64,000 nucleotides of DNA. Source: Pseudomonadota bacterium. GTDB taxonomy: Bacteria; Pseudomonadota; Alphaproteobacteria; Rhodospirillales; Magnetospirillaceae. Every line of letters begins with the position of its first letter. The first letter of the stretch is position 1. Positions 28,600-37,741 of the stretch are shown here, in pieces. The stretch covers positions 1-64,000 of the forward strand of contig JAJXWP010000003.1 in the NCBI GenBank assembly GCA_021781575.1. The letters run 5' to 3'. The notes beneath the pieces are model-generated. The model ran no database searches. It saw only the letters and a program-made list of their open reading frames with translations, and was not told the DNA's origin. A program made the position numbers and the translations under genes.

Positions 28600-29373
28600 A
28601 TGAATGTGCTGGCCGCCATCGGGCGGGTCTTCCTGGGCTTCCTGCAATACACCGGCCGGCTGACCGTGTTTACCGGAGTTGCCGTATCGCACTGCCTCCG
28701 GCCGCCCATTTATCTGCGGTTGATTGCCCGTCAGATGCTGGAGATCGGCTACTTTTCACTGCCTGTGGTCGGCCTCACCGCGATCTTCACCGGCATGGTA
28801 TTGGCCCTGCAGAGCCACACCGGCTTCGCCCGGTTCTCCGCCGAGGGGGCCGTGGCGACGGTGGTCGTCATCTCGATGACCCGCGAACTGGGGCCGGTTC
28901 TGGCCGGATTGATGGTGGCGGGCCGGATCGGCGCCGCCATGGCCGCGGAAATCGGCACCATGCGTGTCACCGAGCAGGTCGATGCGCTGGAGACCCTGTC
29001 GACCAACCCCTACAAATATCTGGTGGCGCCGCGCATCATCGCGGGCTTGCTGATGCTGCCCTGCCTGGTCCTGGTGGCCGACATCATCGGGGTGTTCGGC
29101 GGCTTCCTGGTGGGGACCTACCAACTCGGCTATAATCCGGCCACCTATATTCACTCGAGCTGGGAATATCTGAAGCCCATCGACGTCATTTCCGGCCTGA
29201 TCAAGGCGAGCGTCTTCGGCTTCATCATCTCGCTGCTGGGCTGCTACAACGGCTACAATTCGCGCGGCGGGGCGCAAGGCGTGGGCCAGGCGACAACCAA
29301 CGCGGTGGTTTCCGCCTCGATCCTGATCCTCACATCCAATTACATTCTCACCGCCCTTTTCTTCAACAAATGA
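28600..29373 (+). CDS. mlaE: MlaE-type lipid ABC transporter permease
   Basis: A 257-aa membrane protein of the MlaE/YrbE family with about five to six helices. The family motif MTRELGPVLAGLMVAGRIGAAMAAEIGTM in the middle contains the conserved Glu-Gly coupling region. With MlaF it moves phospholipids between inner and outer membranes. No mlaD, mlaC or mlaB is present nearby, so the substrate-binding MCE protein must be elsewhere. The stop overlaps the mlaF ATG by 4 bp. Confidence 0.92.
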   Translation: MNVLAAIGRVFLGFLQYTGRLTVFTGVAVSHCLRPPIYLRLIARQMLEIGYFSLPVVGLTAIFTGMVLALQSHTGFARFSAEGAVATVVVISMTRELGPVLAGLMVAGRIGAAMAAEIGTMRVTEQVDALETLSTNPYKYLVAPRIIAGLLMLPCLVLVADIIGVFGGFLVGTYQLGYNPATYIHSSWEYLKPIDVISGLIKASVFGFIISLLGCYNGYNSRGGAQGVGQATTNAVVSASILILTSNYILTALFFNK

Positions 29374-30140
29374 CCACACCGAAAATCCAGTTGATCGATG
29401 TCCACAAGAGCTTCGGCCCGAAGACCGTACTCGACGGTATCACGGCGGATATCGCCCCGGCCGAGTCCTTCGTCATCATCGGCGGCTCGGGCACCGGCAA
29501 ATCGGTGACCCTCAAATGTATCCTGGGGCTCATGCGCCCCGAGCGCGGCAGCATCAAGGTCGACGGTGAAGAGGTGGTGGGCATGCGGGCTCGCGACCGC
29601 GAGCGCATGCTGGAAAAGTTCGGCATGCTGTTCCAGGGCAGCGCTCTGTTCGACTCGTTACAGGTGTGGGAGAACGTGGCCTTCGGCCTGATCCAGGGGC
29701 GGCGTATGGATCGTAGAATGGCGCGCGACAAGGCCATGGAAAAGTTGTCGCAGGTGGGCCTCGGCCCTGACGTCGGAGACCTGTGGCCGGCCGAGTTGTC
29801 GGGTGGCATGCAGAAACGTGTCGCGCTGGCCCGCGCCATCGCCACCGAACCGGAGATCATCTTCTTTGATGAACCGACGACGGGGCTCGACCCCATCATG
29901 GCCGACGTGATCAACAACCTGATCGTCAAATGTGTGAAGGAATTGGGCGCCACGGCCGTCTCCATCACCCACGACATGCATTCCGCCCGCAAGATCAGCG
30001 ACCGCATGGCCATGCTCTACCGCGGCAAGCTCATCTGGGTGGGCCCGACGGCAGAGGTGGACAGGGCGGACAACGCGTACGTCGATCAGTTCATCCACGG
30101 CCGGGCGGAGGGACCGATCCAGATGGAGATTAGACGCTAG
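29370..30140 (+). CDS. mlaF: MlaF-type lipid ABC transporter ATPase
   Basis: 256 aa. Walker A GGSGTGKS (about 37-44), Q-loop FQGSALFDSL, signature LSGGMQKR, Walker B IIFFDEPTTGLDP and the switch His in VSITHDM are all intact. It energises MlaE. It overlaps mlaE and is followed by a long hairpin with a T8 run, so the alr-mlaE-mlaF unit may end here. Confidence 0.93.
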   Translation: MTTPKIQLIDVHKSFGPKTVLDGITADIAPAESFVIIGGSGTGKSVTLKCILGLMRPERGSIKVDGEEVVGMRARDRERMLEKFGMLFQGSALFDSLQVWENVAFGLIQGRRMDRRMARDKAMEKLSQVGLGPDVGDLWPAELSGGMQKRVALARAIATEPEIIFFDEPTTGLDPIMADVINNLIVKCVKELGATAVSITHDMHSARKISDRMAMLYRGKLIWVGPTAEVDRADNAYVDQFIHGRAEGPIQMEIRR

Positions 30141-30149
30141 TGGCCCGCC

Positions 30150-30258
30150 CCAGACGCTTGGTTCCCAAGCGCCTGGATCAGGCGGCCCACCAACTTATTG
30201 AATTGTGGCGAGAATTTGACGGATGGTGTGGGTACCATCCGTCAAATTCTCACCACTA
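30150..30258 (+). repeat. 109-bp intergenic element, copy 1
   Basis: Copy 2 is at 45892-46000; the two differ at five positions. The unit holds a first hairpin (30151-30161 with 30165-30175, 11-bp arms and one mismatch) and a main hairpin with 23-bp arms (30205-30227 with 30234-30256) around a 6-nt loop. All five differences fall in the main hairpin: four in its arms and one in its loop. The pair T30216-A30245 here is C-G in copy 2, a compensatory change. In copy 1 T8 (30262-30269) follows, making it a plausible terminator for mlaF. Confidence 0.9.
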
Positions 30259-30269
30259 GCCTTTTTTTT
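30234..30269 (+). terminator. Intrinsic terminator of the mlaEF unit
   Basis: The 3' arm of the 23-bp hairpin (30234-30256) is followed after TAGCC by eight T residues (30262-30269). Together with the 5' arm at 30205-30227 this is a strong intrinsic terminator reading rightward from mlaF. Confidence 0.65.
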
Positions 30270-30400
30270 CGACGAAGGTGCGAAGACGGAAAGCTGTGGG
30301 AAGATAATCGTCAATGCCGGCAAAGCCGGGGAAATTTTGTGCGTCTACAGTTTTCTTCATGTCTTCGCGCCCTCGAGGGCCATGAATCTGGATGTAGGAT

Positions 30401-31795
30401 TTGGCTAAGAGTTCGTCCCGCTACGTCTGCCAGGAATGCGGCGCCGCCTATCCCCGCTGGGCCGGCAAGTGCGAGGCCTGCGGCGCGTGGAACGCCATTG
30501 TCGAAGAGGCGTCGGCCGAGTCGGTGCCAAAGGGCTTGGGCGGCGGCAAGGGCGGCAGGAGGATCGATTTCGTCGGCCTGGACGGTGGCTCCGAACCACC
30601 TCCGCGGCTGCTCACCGGCATCGCCGAGTTGGACCGGGTTTGCGGCGGCGGACTGGTGCCGGGTTCGGCCCTGCTGGTCGGCGGCGATCCCGGCATCGGC
30701 AAGTCGACATTGCTGCTGCAGGCGGTGGCGGCATTGTCCGGCCAAGCCGCCTGCGTCTATATCTCGGGGGAAGAGGCCGTCGACCAGGTGCGCCTCAGGG
30801 CGCGTCGCCTGGGGTTGGTGTCGGCCCCGGTGCAACTGGCTTCGGCGACGGCCTTGCGCGACATCGTCGCCAGTCTCGACCAGGCCAAACCACCGGCCGT
30901 CGTCGTCATCGATTCCATCCAGACCATGTACCTGGACGCCCTCGACTCGGCGCCCGGCACGGTGGCCCAGGTGCGGGCCTGCGCCAGCGAACTGATCCGT
31001 CTGGCCAAACGCCGCGGCTTCGCCCTGTTCCTGGTCGGGCATGTCACCAAGGAAGGACAGATCGCCGGACCGCGCGTCCTCGAGCACATGGTCGATACCG
31101 TCCTCTATTTCGAAGGGGAACGGGGGCATCAGTTCCGCATCTTGCGCGCGGTGAAGAATCGATTCGGCGCCACCGACGAAATCGGCGTCTTCGAGATGAC
31201 CGACGGCGGCCTTTCCGGCGTGGCCAACCCCTCGGCCCTCTTCCTCGCCGAGCGGCGAGGCAATGTCAGCGGCTCCTGCGTGTTCGCCGGCATCGAAGGA
31301 ACCCGACCGATGCTCGTGGAAATCCAGGCACTGGTGGCCCCCAGCGCCCTTGCGACGCCGCGCCGGGCGGTCATCGGATGGGACTCCGGTCGGCTCGCCA
31401 TGGTCATGGCGGTCCTTGATGCCCGTTGCGGACTTGCGTTGGCGGGAAATGACGTTTATTTGAACGTCGCTGGCGGACTGCGAGTTGGTGAACCGGCCGC
31501 CGACTTGGCTGTGGCCGCCGCCCTGCTGTCCTCAGCCGGCGACGTCCCGGTGGATGCCGACATGGTGGTGTTCGGAGAAATCGGATTGTCCGGCGAAATC
31601 CGGGCGGTCAGCCAGACCGATGGGCGGCTGAAGGAAGCGGCAAAGCTGGGCTTCGCCCAGGCCCTGGTGCCGGCGATACGCCGGCAGGGAAAGGCGGCGC
31701 CGGAAAGTCCGATCGGCATACGCCGGATCGGCCATGTACAGGATCTGGTCTCGTTGTTCCGCCGGAGCGGCAAGACCGACTTAACACGAGGATAA
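30401..31795 (+). CDS. radA: DNA repair protein RadA
   Basis: 464 aa. A four-cysteine zinc finger (C10, C13, C24, C27) is followed by a RecA-like ATPase with Walker A GGDPGIGKST (94-103), the RadA signature KNRFG (K252-G256), and a C-terminal Lon-protease-like domain (GGLRVGEPAADLAVAAAL). RadA promotes branch migration during recombination. The predicted start is TTG at 30401, giving the family-typical MAKSSSRYVCQECG. It opens the radA-cvpA-purF run. Confidence 0.94.
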   Translation: MAKSSSRYVCQECGAAYPRWAGKCEACGAWNAIVEEASAESVPKGLGGGKGGRRIDFVGLDGGSEPPPRLLTGIAELDRVCGGGLVPGSALLVGGDPGIGKSTLLLQAVAALSGQAACVYISGEEAVDQVRLRARRLGLVSAPVQLASATALRDIVASLDQAKPPAVVVIDSIQTMYLDALDSAPGTVAQVRACASELIRLAKRRGFALFLVGHVTKEGQIAGPRVLEHMVDTVLYFEGERGHQFRILRAVKNRFGATDEIGVFEMTDGGLSGVANPSALFLAERRGNVSGSCVFAGIEGTRPMLVEIQALVAPSALATPRRAVIGWDSGRLAMVMAVLDARCGLALAGNDVYLNVAGGLRVGEPAADLAVAAALLSSAGDVPVDADMVVFGEIGLSGEIRAVSQTDGRLKEAAKLGFAQALVPAIRRQGKAAPESPIGIRRIGHVQDLVSLFRRSGKTDLTRG

Positions 31796-31801
31796 GCTTT
31801 C

Positions 31802-32455
31802 GTGAACGCTGTCGACATTGCCGTCGTCGTGGTGCTGCTGGCCTCGGGCGTGTTCGCTCTGATGCGGGGGTTCGTCTACGAGGTGCTGGCGGTCACCGGC
31901 TGGGTCGCCGCCGCTATCGCCGCCCTGTGGAGCCTGCCGCTGGTCCGCCCCTTCGTTCATCGCTACATTTCGAGCCCGACCATCGCCGACGTCGCCGGCG
32001 GCACGGGTGTGTTCCTGGTGGTCCTGCTGGCATCCTCGCTGGTCACCCACGCCATATCGCGGCGGGTGCAGAGAAGTTCGGTCAGTTCGGTCGACCGGTC
32101 GTTGGGGTTCGCTTTCGGCCTTCTGCGCGGTCTGGTACTGGCCTCCCTATGCTTCATGGTGGTCAGCAAGCTGATGGCCCCCGACGAACCCGAGATCCTC
32201 GCCACGGCCAAGACGCGCCCGCTGATGGCTGCCGGCGCGGAGATGATCCAGTCGCTGATCCCCGCCAGCGTTTCGGGCATCGACGAGAAGGCCAAGGCGG
32301 CGGCCGACGCCGTGCATCAGGCCGAGCAGACGAAAGAGATGTACGAGCGGCTGTCGGCCCCGGCGCCGAAGTCGCCCGACCAGCCGCACAACGACAAGCC
32401 GCCGGCCTATGACAGCCATGGCCTCGAGCGGCTGATCGAAACCACCGGCAAATAG
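31802..32455 (+). CDS. cvpA: CvpA family membrane protein
   Basis: 217 aa. Four hydrophobic helices in the N-terminal half (MNAVDIAVVVVLLASGVFALMRG onward, including SSVDRSLGFAFGLLRGLVL) fit the CvpA/colicin V production family; the C-terminal 70 residues are soluble, charged and low in order. Its molecular role is unclear. The start is GTG at 31802. It lies just upstream of purF, as in E. coli and many alphaproteobacteria. Confidence 0.9.
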   Translation: MNAVDIAVVVVLLASGVFALMRGFVYEVLAVTGWVAAAIAALWSLPLVRPFVHRYISSPTIADVAGGTGVFLVVLLASSLVTHAISRRVQRSSVSSVDRSLGFAFGLLRGLVLASLCFMVVSKLMAPDEPEILATAKTRPLMAAGAEMIQSLIPASVSGIDEKAKAAADAVHQAEQTKEMYERLSAPAPKSPDQPHNDKPPAYDSHGLERLIETTGK

Positions 32456-32485
32456 GCCCGTTGAGTTCAGGAGTTGGCGCCCCCT

Positions 32486-33946
32486 ATGTTCACCACCAAT
32501 CCCTTCGACGACGATCATCTGCACGAAGAGTGCGGGGTATTCGGCATTTACGGCCATGCCGGCGCCGCCTCGCACACGGCCTTGGGTCTCCATGCATTGC
32601 AACATCGCGGTCAGGAGGCGGCGGGCATTGTCACCTTCGACGGCGAGCATTTTCACAGCCACCGCGGACTCGGGCATGTGGCGGATAATTTCGGCACGGA
32701 GGCAGTAATCAGGCAGCTTCCCGGCCATATGGCCGTCGGCCATGTCCGCTACTCGACCACCGGCGACACCATGCTGCGCAACGTGCAGCCGCTGTTCGCC
32801 GATTTTGAATTCGGCGGCTTGGCCATCGGCCACAACGGCAACCTGACCAACGCCCTGACCATCCGCAAGCAATTGGTCCGGCGCGGCTGCCTGTTCCAGT
32901 CGACAACCGACACCGAGGTCATCGTCCACCTGATCGCCATCAGCCTCTATTCCACCGTGGAAGAGCGGATGATCGACGCCTTGCGCCAGGTCGAGGGCGC
33001 CTACTCGCTGGTGGCGCTGACCCACAACGCGGTCATCGGCGTACGTGACCCACTGGGCATCCGCCCGCTGGTGCTGGGCCGGCTGCCCAATGAGGGGGCC
33101 TGGATCATCGCTTCGGAAACCTGCGCGCTGGACATCGTCGGCGCCGACTTCGTGCGCGACGTCGAGCCGGGCGAACTGGTCATCCTCGACGAAAGCGGCC
33201 TTCGGAGCATCAAGCCATTTGCCAAGCAGGCCCGCCGCTTCTGCATCTTCGAGTACATCTATTTCGCCCGCCCCGACAGCGTGATGGAGGGGACCAGCGT
33301 CTACGAGGTGCGGAAGCAGATCGGCCGGGAACTGGCTCGCGAAAGCGGTGTCGAAGCGGATGTCATCATTCCGGTGCCGGACTCCGGCGTACCGGCGGCG
33401 TTGGGATATGCCGCGCAGGCCGGCATCCCCTTCGAGTTGGGGATCATCCGCAACCATTATGTGGGCCGCACCTTCATCGAGCCGACCGACACGATCCGCC
33501 ATCTGGGCGTCAAGCTGAAGCACAACGCCAATCGGGCCCACATCAATGGCAAGCGGGTGGTGCTGGTCGATGATTCCATCGTCCGTGGCACCACGTCGAC
33601 CAAGATTGTCGAGATGGTCCGCCAGGCCGGCGCCACCGAAGTCCATATGCGCATTTCCAGCCCGCCGACCACCCATTCCTGCTTCTACGGCATCGACACA
33701 CCGGAGCGGGAAAAGCTGCTGGCCTACCGCCATGACGTCGCCGCCATGGCCAAGCTGATCGGCGTTGATTCCTTGGCCTTCATTTCGCTGGACGGCCTGT
33801 ACCGGGCGGTCGGTGAAACCGGGCGCAATGCCAAGCAACCGCAATTCTGCGACGCCTGTTTCACCGGCGACTACCCGATATTGCTGACCGATCAGGAAGC
33901 CGGCAAGCTAACCGACATGTTGTCGCTGATGACCGAAGGCCACTGA
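32486..33946 (+). CDS. purF: Amidophosphoribosyltransferase
   Basis: 486 aa. It has an Ntn glutamine amidotransferase domain whose catalytic Cys is C16 of EECGVFGI, exposed after removal of a short propeptide, and a phosphoribosyltransferase domain with the PRPP loop VVLVDDSIVRGTT. Four conserved cysteines in the second half suggest the Fe-S-type enzyme. It makes phosphoribosylamine, the first step of purine synthesis. ATG 32486 (MFTTNPFDDD) fits the family; a TTG at 32474 is possible. Confidence 0.95.
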   Translation: MFTTNPFDDDHLHEECGVFGIYGHAGAASHTALGLHALQHRGQEAAGIVTFDGEHFHSHRGLGHVADNFGTEAVIRQLPGHMAVGHVRYSTTGDTMLRNVQPLFADFEFGGLAIGHNGNLTNALTIRKQLVRRGCLFQSTTDTEVIVHLIAISLYSTVEERMIDALRQVEGAYSLVALTHNAVIGVRDPLGIRPLVLGRLPNEGAWIIASETCALDIVGADFVRDVEPGELVILDESGLRSIKPFAKQARRFCIFEYIYFARPDSVMEGTSVYEVRKQIGRELARESGVEADVIIPVPDSGVPAALGYAAQAGIPFELGIIRNHYVGRTFIEPTDTIRHLGVKLKHNANRAHINGKRVVLVDDSIVRGTTSTKIVEMVRQAGATEVHMRISSPPTTHSCFYGIDTPEREKLLAYRHDVAAMAKLIGVDSLAFISLDGLYRAVGETGRNAKQPQFCDACFTGDYPILLTDQEAGKLTDMLSLMTEGH

Positions 33947-33950
33947 ACAG

Positions 33951-34661
33951 ATGACGACGAAACGACTGGAGGGCCGCGTCGCCCTCGTGACCGGCGCTTC
34001 ACGCGGTATCGGCGCGGCCGTGGCCAAGCGCTTCGCCGCCGAGGGTGCACAGGTCATCCTGCTGGCCCGCACACAAGGCGCGCTCGAGGAAGTGGACGAC
34101 GAGATCCGGGCCGCCGGCGGCAGCGCGACGCTGGTGCCGCTCGACCTGCGCGAGCCCGACAAGATCGACCAGATGGGACTGGCTCTCTACGAACGCTTCC
34201 GCCGGCTCGACATCCTGGTGGGCAATGCCGCCATACTCGGCGGGTTGAGCCCGGTCGGCCATTTTTCCCTGCGTGACTGGGCCGAGGTCATGGCGGTCAA
34301 TGTCACCGCCAACTGGCGGCTGATCCGCAGCTTTGACGCCCTTCTACGCCAGTCGGACGCCGGGCGCGCGCTCTTCGTCACTTCCGCCGTCACCCAGGGG
34401 ATCTACCCCTATTGGGGCGCCTATGCCGCCAGCAAGGCGGCGCTGGAGACCCTGGCGCGAACCTGGGCGGCGGAAGTGGGTCGAACCACCAATCTACGGG
34501 TCAATCTGGTGGACCCCGGCGTCGTGCGGACGCGTCTCAGGACGGAGGCCTTCCCCGGGGAAGACCCGTTGCAGCACCCGCCGCCGGAGGCAGTCACCGA
34601 TGCCTTCGTCGATCTGGCCTCGCCGGAATGTTCACGCAATGGCGAGATCGTCCGCGCGTAA
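33951..34661 (+). CDS. Short-chain dehydrogenase/reductase
   Basis: 236 aa. Rossmann motif TGASRGIG near residue 14, GNAAILGG in place of NNAG, and a YAASK active-site pair (PYWGAYAASKAALE). A classical SDR of unknown substrate. It starts 4 bp after purF, and cvpA-purF-SDR is a recurrent alphaproteobacterial order, so it is likely in the operon. Confidence 0.85.
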   Translation: MTTKRLEGRVALVTGASRGIGAAVAKRFAAEGAQVILLARTQGALEEVDDEIRAAGGSATLVPLDLREPDKIDQMGLALYERFRRLDILVGNAAILGGLSPVGHFSLRDWAEVMAVNVTANWRLIRSFDALLRQSDAGRALFVTSAVTQGIYPYWGAYAASKAALETLARTWAAEVGRTTNLRVNLVDPGVVRTRLRTEAFPGEDPLQHPPPEAVTDAFVDLASPECSRNGEIVRA

Positions 34662-34769
34662 CGAAACCGTTTTGCCACGAGAGCGCGAAGGAAAACGACG
34701 AACGCGACGGGCGAGTGAACACTCCGTGCCTCGTTACGCCGACTTCCTTCACGCTGAAATTCCCGCTCT

Positions 34770-36056
34770 TTATCGATAGAGCCAGCTGCAGATCACCACC
34801 GAAAACACCAGACCGCCCAGGTCGGCCAGCAGACCGGCGATCAGGGCGTGGCGGATACGGCGCACGCCGACGGCGCCGAAATATACCGCCAGCACATAGA
34901 AGGTCGTCTCGCTGGAGCCATAGATGGTGCTGGTCAGGATGCCGACATAGCCGTCGGGCCCGATGGCCGGATCGTGCAGCAGCGAGGCCAAATAGCCGAA
35001 GGATGCCGACCCGGACAACGAGCGCAGCACCGCCATGGTCAGCGCTTCCGGCGGCACTCCGAAGGCGCCGGTCAACCGACCCAGCGGAGCGACCAGCAGG
35101 TCCATCGCCCCACTGTCTCGAAACATGCCGACCGCCATCAGGATGGCCACCAGATAGGGGATGATGCGCAAGCTGATGGCCAGACCTTCCTTGCCCCCCT
35201 CGACGAAGGCTTCGTAGATCGGCACTCGGCGCAGCAGGCCGAACCCCAGGACACCGACGATCAACGCCGGGACGATCCAAGGCGACAGGCTCCGCCCCCA
35301 AGCCACGGTAACCGGAATGATCGCCACGACCATGGCCAGCGCCAGCATCGTCGCCCAACGGGGATAGGGAGTCTCCTCGCCGAGGTGGCAACCGGCAGCG
35401 CCCCCCCGCTCACCCAGACCGTCTCCGACAGGAGGAGGGGAAGATGTGTGGACGGGAAACCAGCGCGCCCCCCATTTGGCGAAGAGGATGGCCAAACCGG
35501 TGGCCCAGAGGGTGGCGAACAGGGTGGTGGGAATGATCGCCGCGGCGTTGTGGGAGCCGATGGCGGTGCGCAGGGCCATCACATGGGTCGGCAACAAGGT
35601 GACGTTGGCGGTATTGAGCGCCAGGAACAGCACCATGGCATCCGACGCCGTGCCACGCTGCGGATTGAGGCGATCCAACTCCTGCATGGCGCGAACGCCG
35701 AACGGCGTGGCGGCATTTGACAGTCCCAGCACGTTGGCGGCGACGTTCATCACCATGGCGCCCATGGCCGGATGCTCGGGCGGCACCTGGGGAAACAGCC
35801 GGTGCAGCAACGGACGGAGCAGCCTGGCCAAGATGGTCATCAGGCCTGCCGCCTCGGCCACCTTCATCAGGCCGAGGAACAGCGCCATGCTGCCGACCAA
35901 GCCGAGGCCCATCGTCACGGCTGCTTCGGCCGCCTTCACCGCGGCGTTCCCCAAAGATTCCATGGGAAGAACGGCGAGTCCCGCCGGCACCATCAGTTGC
36001 CGCCAGCCGGCAACCGCGAAAGCGGCGGCAACGATGCCGAAGAAGACCGCGTTCAC
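34770..36056 (-). CDS. SpmA-SpmB fusion (nucleoside recognition/Gate-domain membrane protein)
   Basis: A 428-aa membrane protein. The N-terminal half resembles SpmA (MNAVFFGIVAAAFAVAGWR; LFLGLMKVAEAAGL; NMATANVLGLSNAATP-like MNVAANVLGLSNAATPFG) and the C-terminal half resembles SpmB (SLRIIPYLVAILMAVGMFRDSGAMD; STIYGSSETTFYVLAVYFG). In Bacillus these are separate spore maturation proteins; outside spore formers the fusion has no clear role but carries Gate-domain transporter features. The predicted GTG start (36056) is immediately adjacent to the chemoreceptor stop codon, so the two are likely co-transcribed. Confidence 0.85.
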   Translation of the reverse strand: MNAVFFGIVAAAFAVAGWRQLMVPAGLAVLPMESLGNAAVKAAEAAVTMGLGLVGSMALFLGLMKVAEAAGLMTILARLLRPLLHRLFPQVPPEHPAMGAMVMNVAANVLGLSNAATPFGVRAMQELDRLNPQRGTASDAMVLFLALNTANVTLLPTHVMALRTAIGSHNAAAIIPTTLFATLWATGLAILFAKWGARWFPVHTSSPPPVGDGLGERGGAAGCHLGEETPYPRWATMLALAMVVAIIPVTVAWGRSLSPWIVPALIVGVLGFGLLRRVPIYEAFVEGGKEGLAISLRIIPYLVAILMAVGMFRDSGAMDLLVAPLGRLTGAFGVPPEALTMAVLRSLSGSASFGYLASLLHDPAIGPDGYVGILTSTIYGSSETTFYVLAVYFGAVGVRRIRHALIAGLLADLGGLVFSVVICSWLYR

Positions 36057-37352
36057 CTATGCGACCGGCCCCCGTTCGCTCTTGTCGGACCGCACCTGCA
36101 CGAGGAAACGGCTGACCTCGGCCTTCAGCACGTCGGCCTGGCGCGACAGGTCGGAAGCCGCCTGGTTGATCTGGTGAGCCGCCTGACCGGTCTCCTGCGC
36201 TGCCGTTTCGACCATCCCGATGTTGCGGGTGACGAGTTGCGTCCCGTTCGCCGCCAGATCGACGCTGCGCACGATTTCGCCGGTGGCCGCCGTCTGCTCT
36301 TCCACGGCCGAAGCCACCGAGGCGCTGATGGTGCTCATATCGGCGACCACCTCGGAAATGGAAGCGATGGCTTTCACCGCGTCCTCGGTTCCGCTCTGCA
36401 CGGCGGTGATCTTCGCCGTAATGTCGTCGGTGGCCTTGGCGGTCTGATTGGCCAGCCCCTTGACCTCTCCGGCGACCACGGCGAAACCCTTGCCGGCTTC
36501 GCCGGCACGGGCCGCCTCGATCGTCGCGTTCAAGGCCAGGAGGTTGGTCTGGCTGGCGATATCGTTGATCAATTGCACCACTTCACCGATGGCGGTGACG
36601 TTGTCTGACAGCCTCCTGATCAACTCGGCGGTGCGCTTGACCTCGCCATCGGCCCGCGACACCACGGTTTGCGACCGTTCGATCTGGCCGGCAATTTCAT
36701 TGATCGACGCGGCAAGCTGTTCAGTCGCCGAGGCCACGGTCTGCACATTCTCCGACGCCCGCTCGGCGGCGCCCGCCACCGTCGTCGCCTGCGACGAGGT
36801 GGTGCCGGCCGAATTCTCCATCCGCTTCGACGATTCGTGCATCTTCCCGGCGGCCAGGGTCACTGCCTCGACAACCGTGCCGACATGGCTCTCAAGGTCG
36901 TCAGCCATCCGTTTGAGGGCAGCGCGGCGTTCGTCCTCGGCGCGCTGCTTCGCCGCCTGTTGGTCACGTTCCAATTGCAGCTTGTCGATGCTTGTCTGCT
37001 TGAATACCTGCAGGGCCTTTGCCAGATCGCCAATTTCGTCGTGGCGCGCCCGATAAGGCACTTCGAACGAGGTGTTACCCTGTTCCAGCAGGTGGGTCGC
37101 TTCGGTGATGTGGTTGAGCGGTGGGACGATGGTCAGGATCAGCCAGATCACGATCACGCTGCCGATGGCGATGCCGGCCAGCCCTAGAACCAACACTGTC
37201 CAGAACTGTTCCGGATGGGTTGTCCCGATGACGTTGAGGTAAAGGATGAAGAATATCCACGCCACCGCGCTGGGCGGTATGCAGGACAACAGCGTCTTCA
37301 GTCCAATCCCTCGGAAGAAAAACTTAGAATAACTCACGATCAACCTGACCAT
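36057..37352 (-). CDS. Methyl-accepting chemotaxis protein (small, two N-terminal helices)
   Basis: 431 aa. Two membrane helices lie near the N-terminus (about 20-38 and 48-72) with a loop of only about 10 residues, so there is no periplasmic sensor domain; input must come from the membrane or cytoplasm. HAMP-like sequence ([21 protein letters not shown]) and the signalling tip [38 protein letters not shown] follow. The start at 37352 follows GGGGAGA; an ATG at 37418 is unsupported. It precedes the SpmA-SpmB gene directly. Confidence 0.88.
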   Translation of the reverse strand: MVRLIVSYSKFFFRGIGLKTLLSCIPPSAVAWIFFILYLNVIGTTHPEQFWTVLVLGLAGIAIGSVIVIWLILTIVPPLNHITEATHLLEQGNTSFEVPYRARHDEIGDLAKALQVFKQTSIDKLQLERDQQAAKQRAEDERRAALKRMADDLESHVGTVVEAVTLAAGKMHESSKRMENSAGTTSSQATTVAGAAERASENVQTVASATEQLAASINEIAGQIERSQTVVSRADGEVKRTAELIRRLSDNVTAIGEVVQLINDIASQTNLLALNATIEAARAGEAGKGFAVVAGEVKGLANQTAKATDDITAKITAVQSGTEDAVKAIASISEVVADMSTISASVASAVEEQTAATGEIVRSVDLAANGTQLVTRNIGMVETAAQETGQAAHQINQAASDLSRQADVLKAEVSRFLVQVRSDKSERGPVA

Positions 37353-37741
37353 CGGCAGATCTCCCCACCCGATAGCGGTCCGCCGGCTGATCGACGGAAC
37401 CGGAGGTCCCGAACACATCCCCTTCGTGCGGTGATGCCGATGCTTCGGGTGTTACCGACCGTCGGCCTCACTGGCCGCAGGTCTAGGCTTTATATATCGG
37501 CCTCAACGGCAGGCATCACTGCAACGTCACTCGCTTATAAGACTATGCAAGAAATCAATCCAGGCATAGTTGTCATATCCCCGCACAGAATAGCACCTTC
37601 CAGTTAAATCAGCGCATTGCGACGCAACATCGACTATGAGCTGCGTTTCTTTGCTGGGACGGAGGAAACCTAAGACCGGGCTGCCCAACCAACGTCCTCC
37701 GCCGGGAAAGCCCTCACCGGCCGCAATGGAGCGGGCGTCCG
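37353..37741. other. 389-bp intergenic stretch, no confident gene
   Basis: No protein of recognisable family is encoded here. The left part should hold the promoter of the chemoreceptor gene. The right part (37658-37743), directly 3' of the membrane/GATase-like gene, has several local stems: GACGGA/TCCGTC (37658-37663/37738-37743), CGGAGGA/TCCTCCG (37660-37666/37695-37701, mutually exclusive with the outer pair), GCCGG/CCGGC and CCGC/GCGG. Confidence 0.5.
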
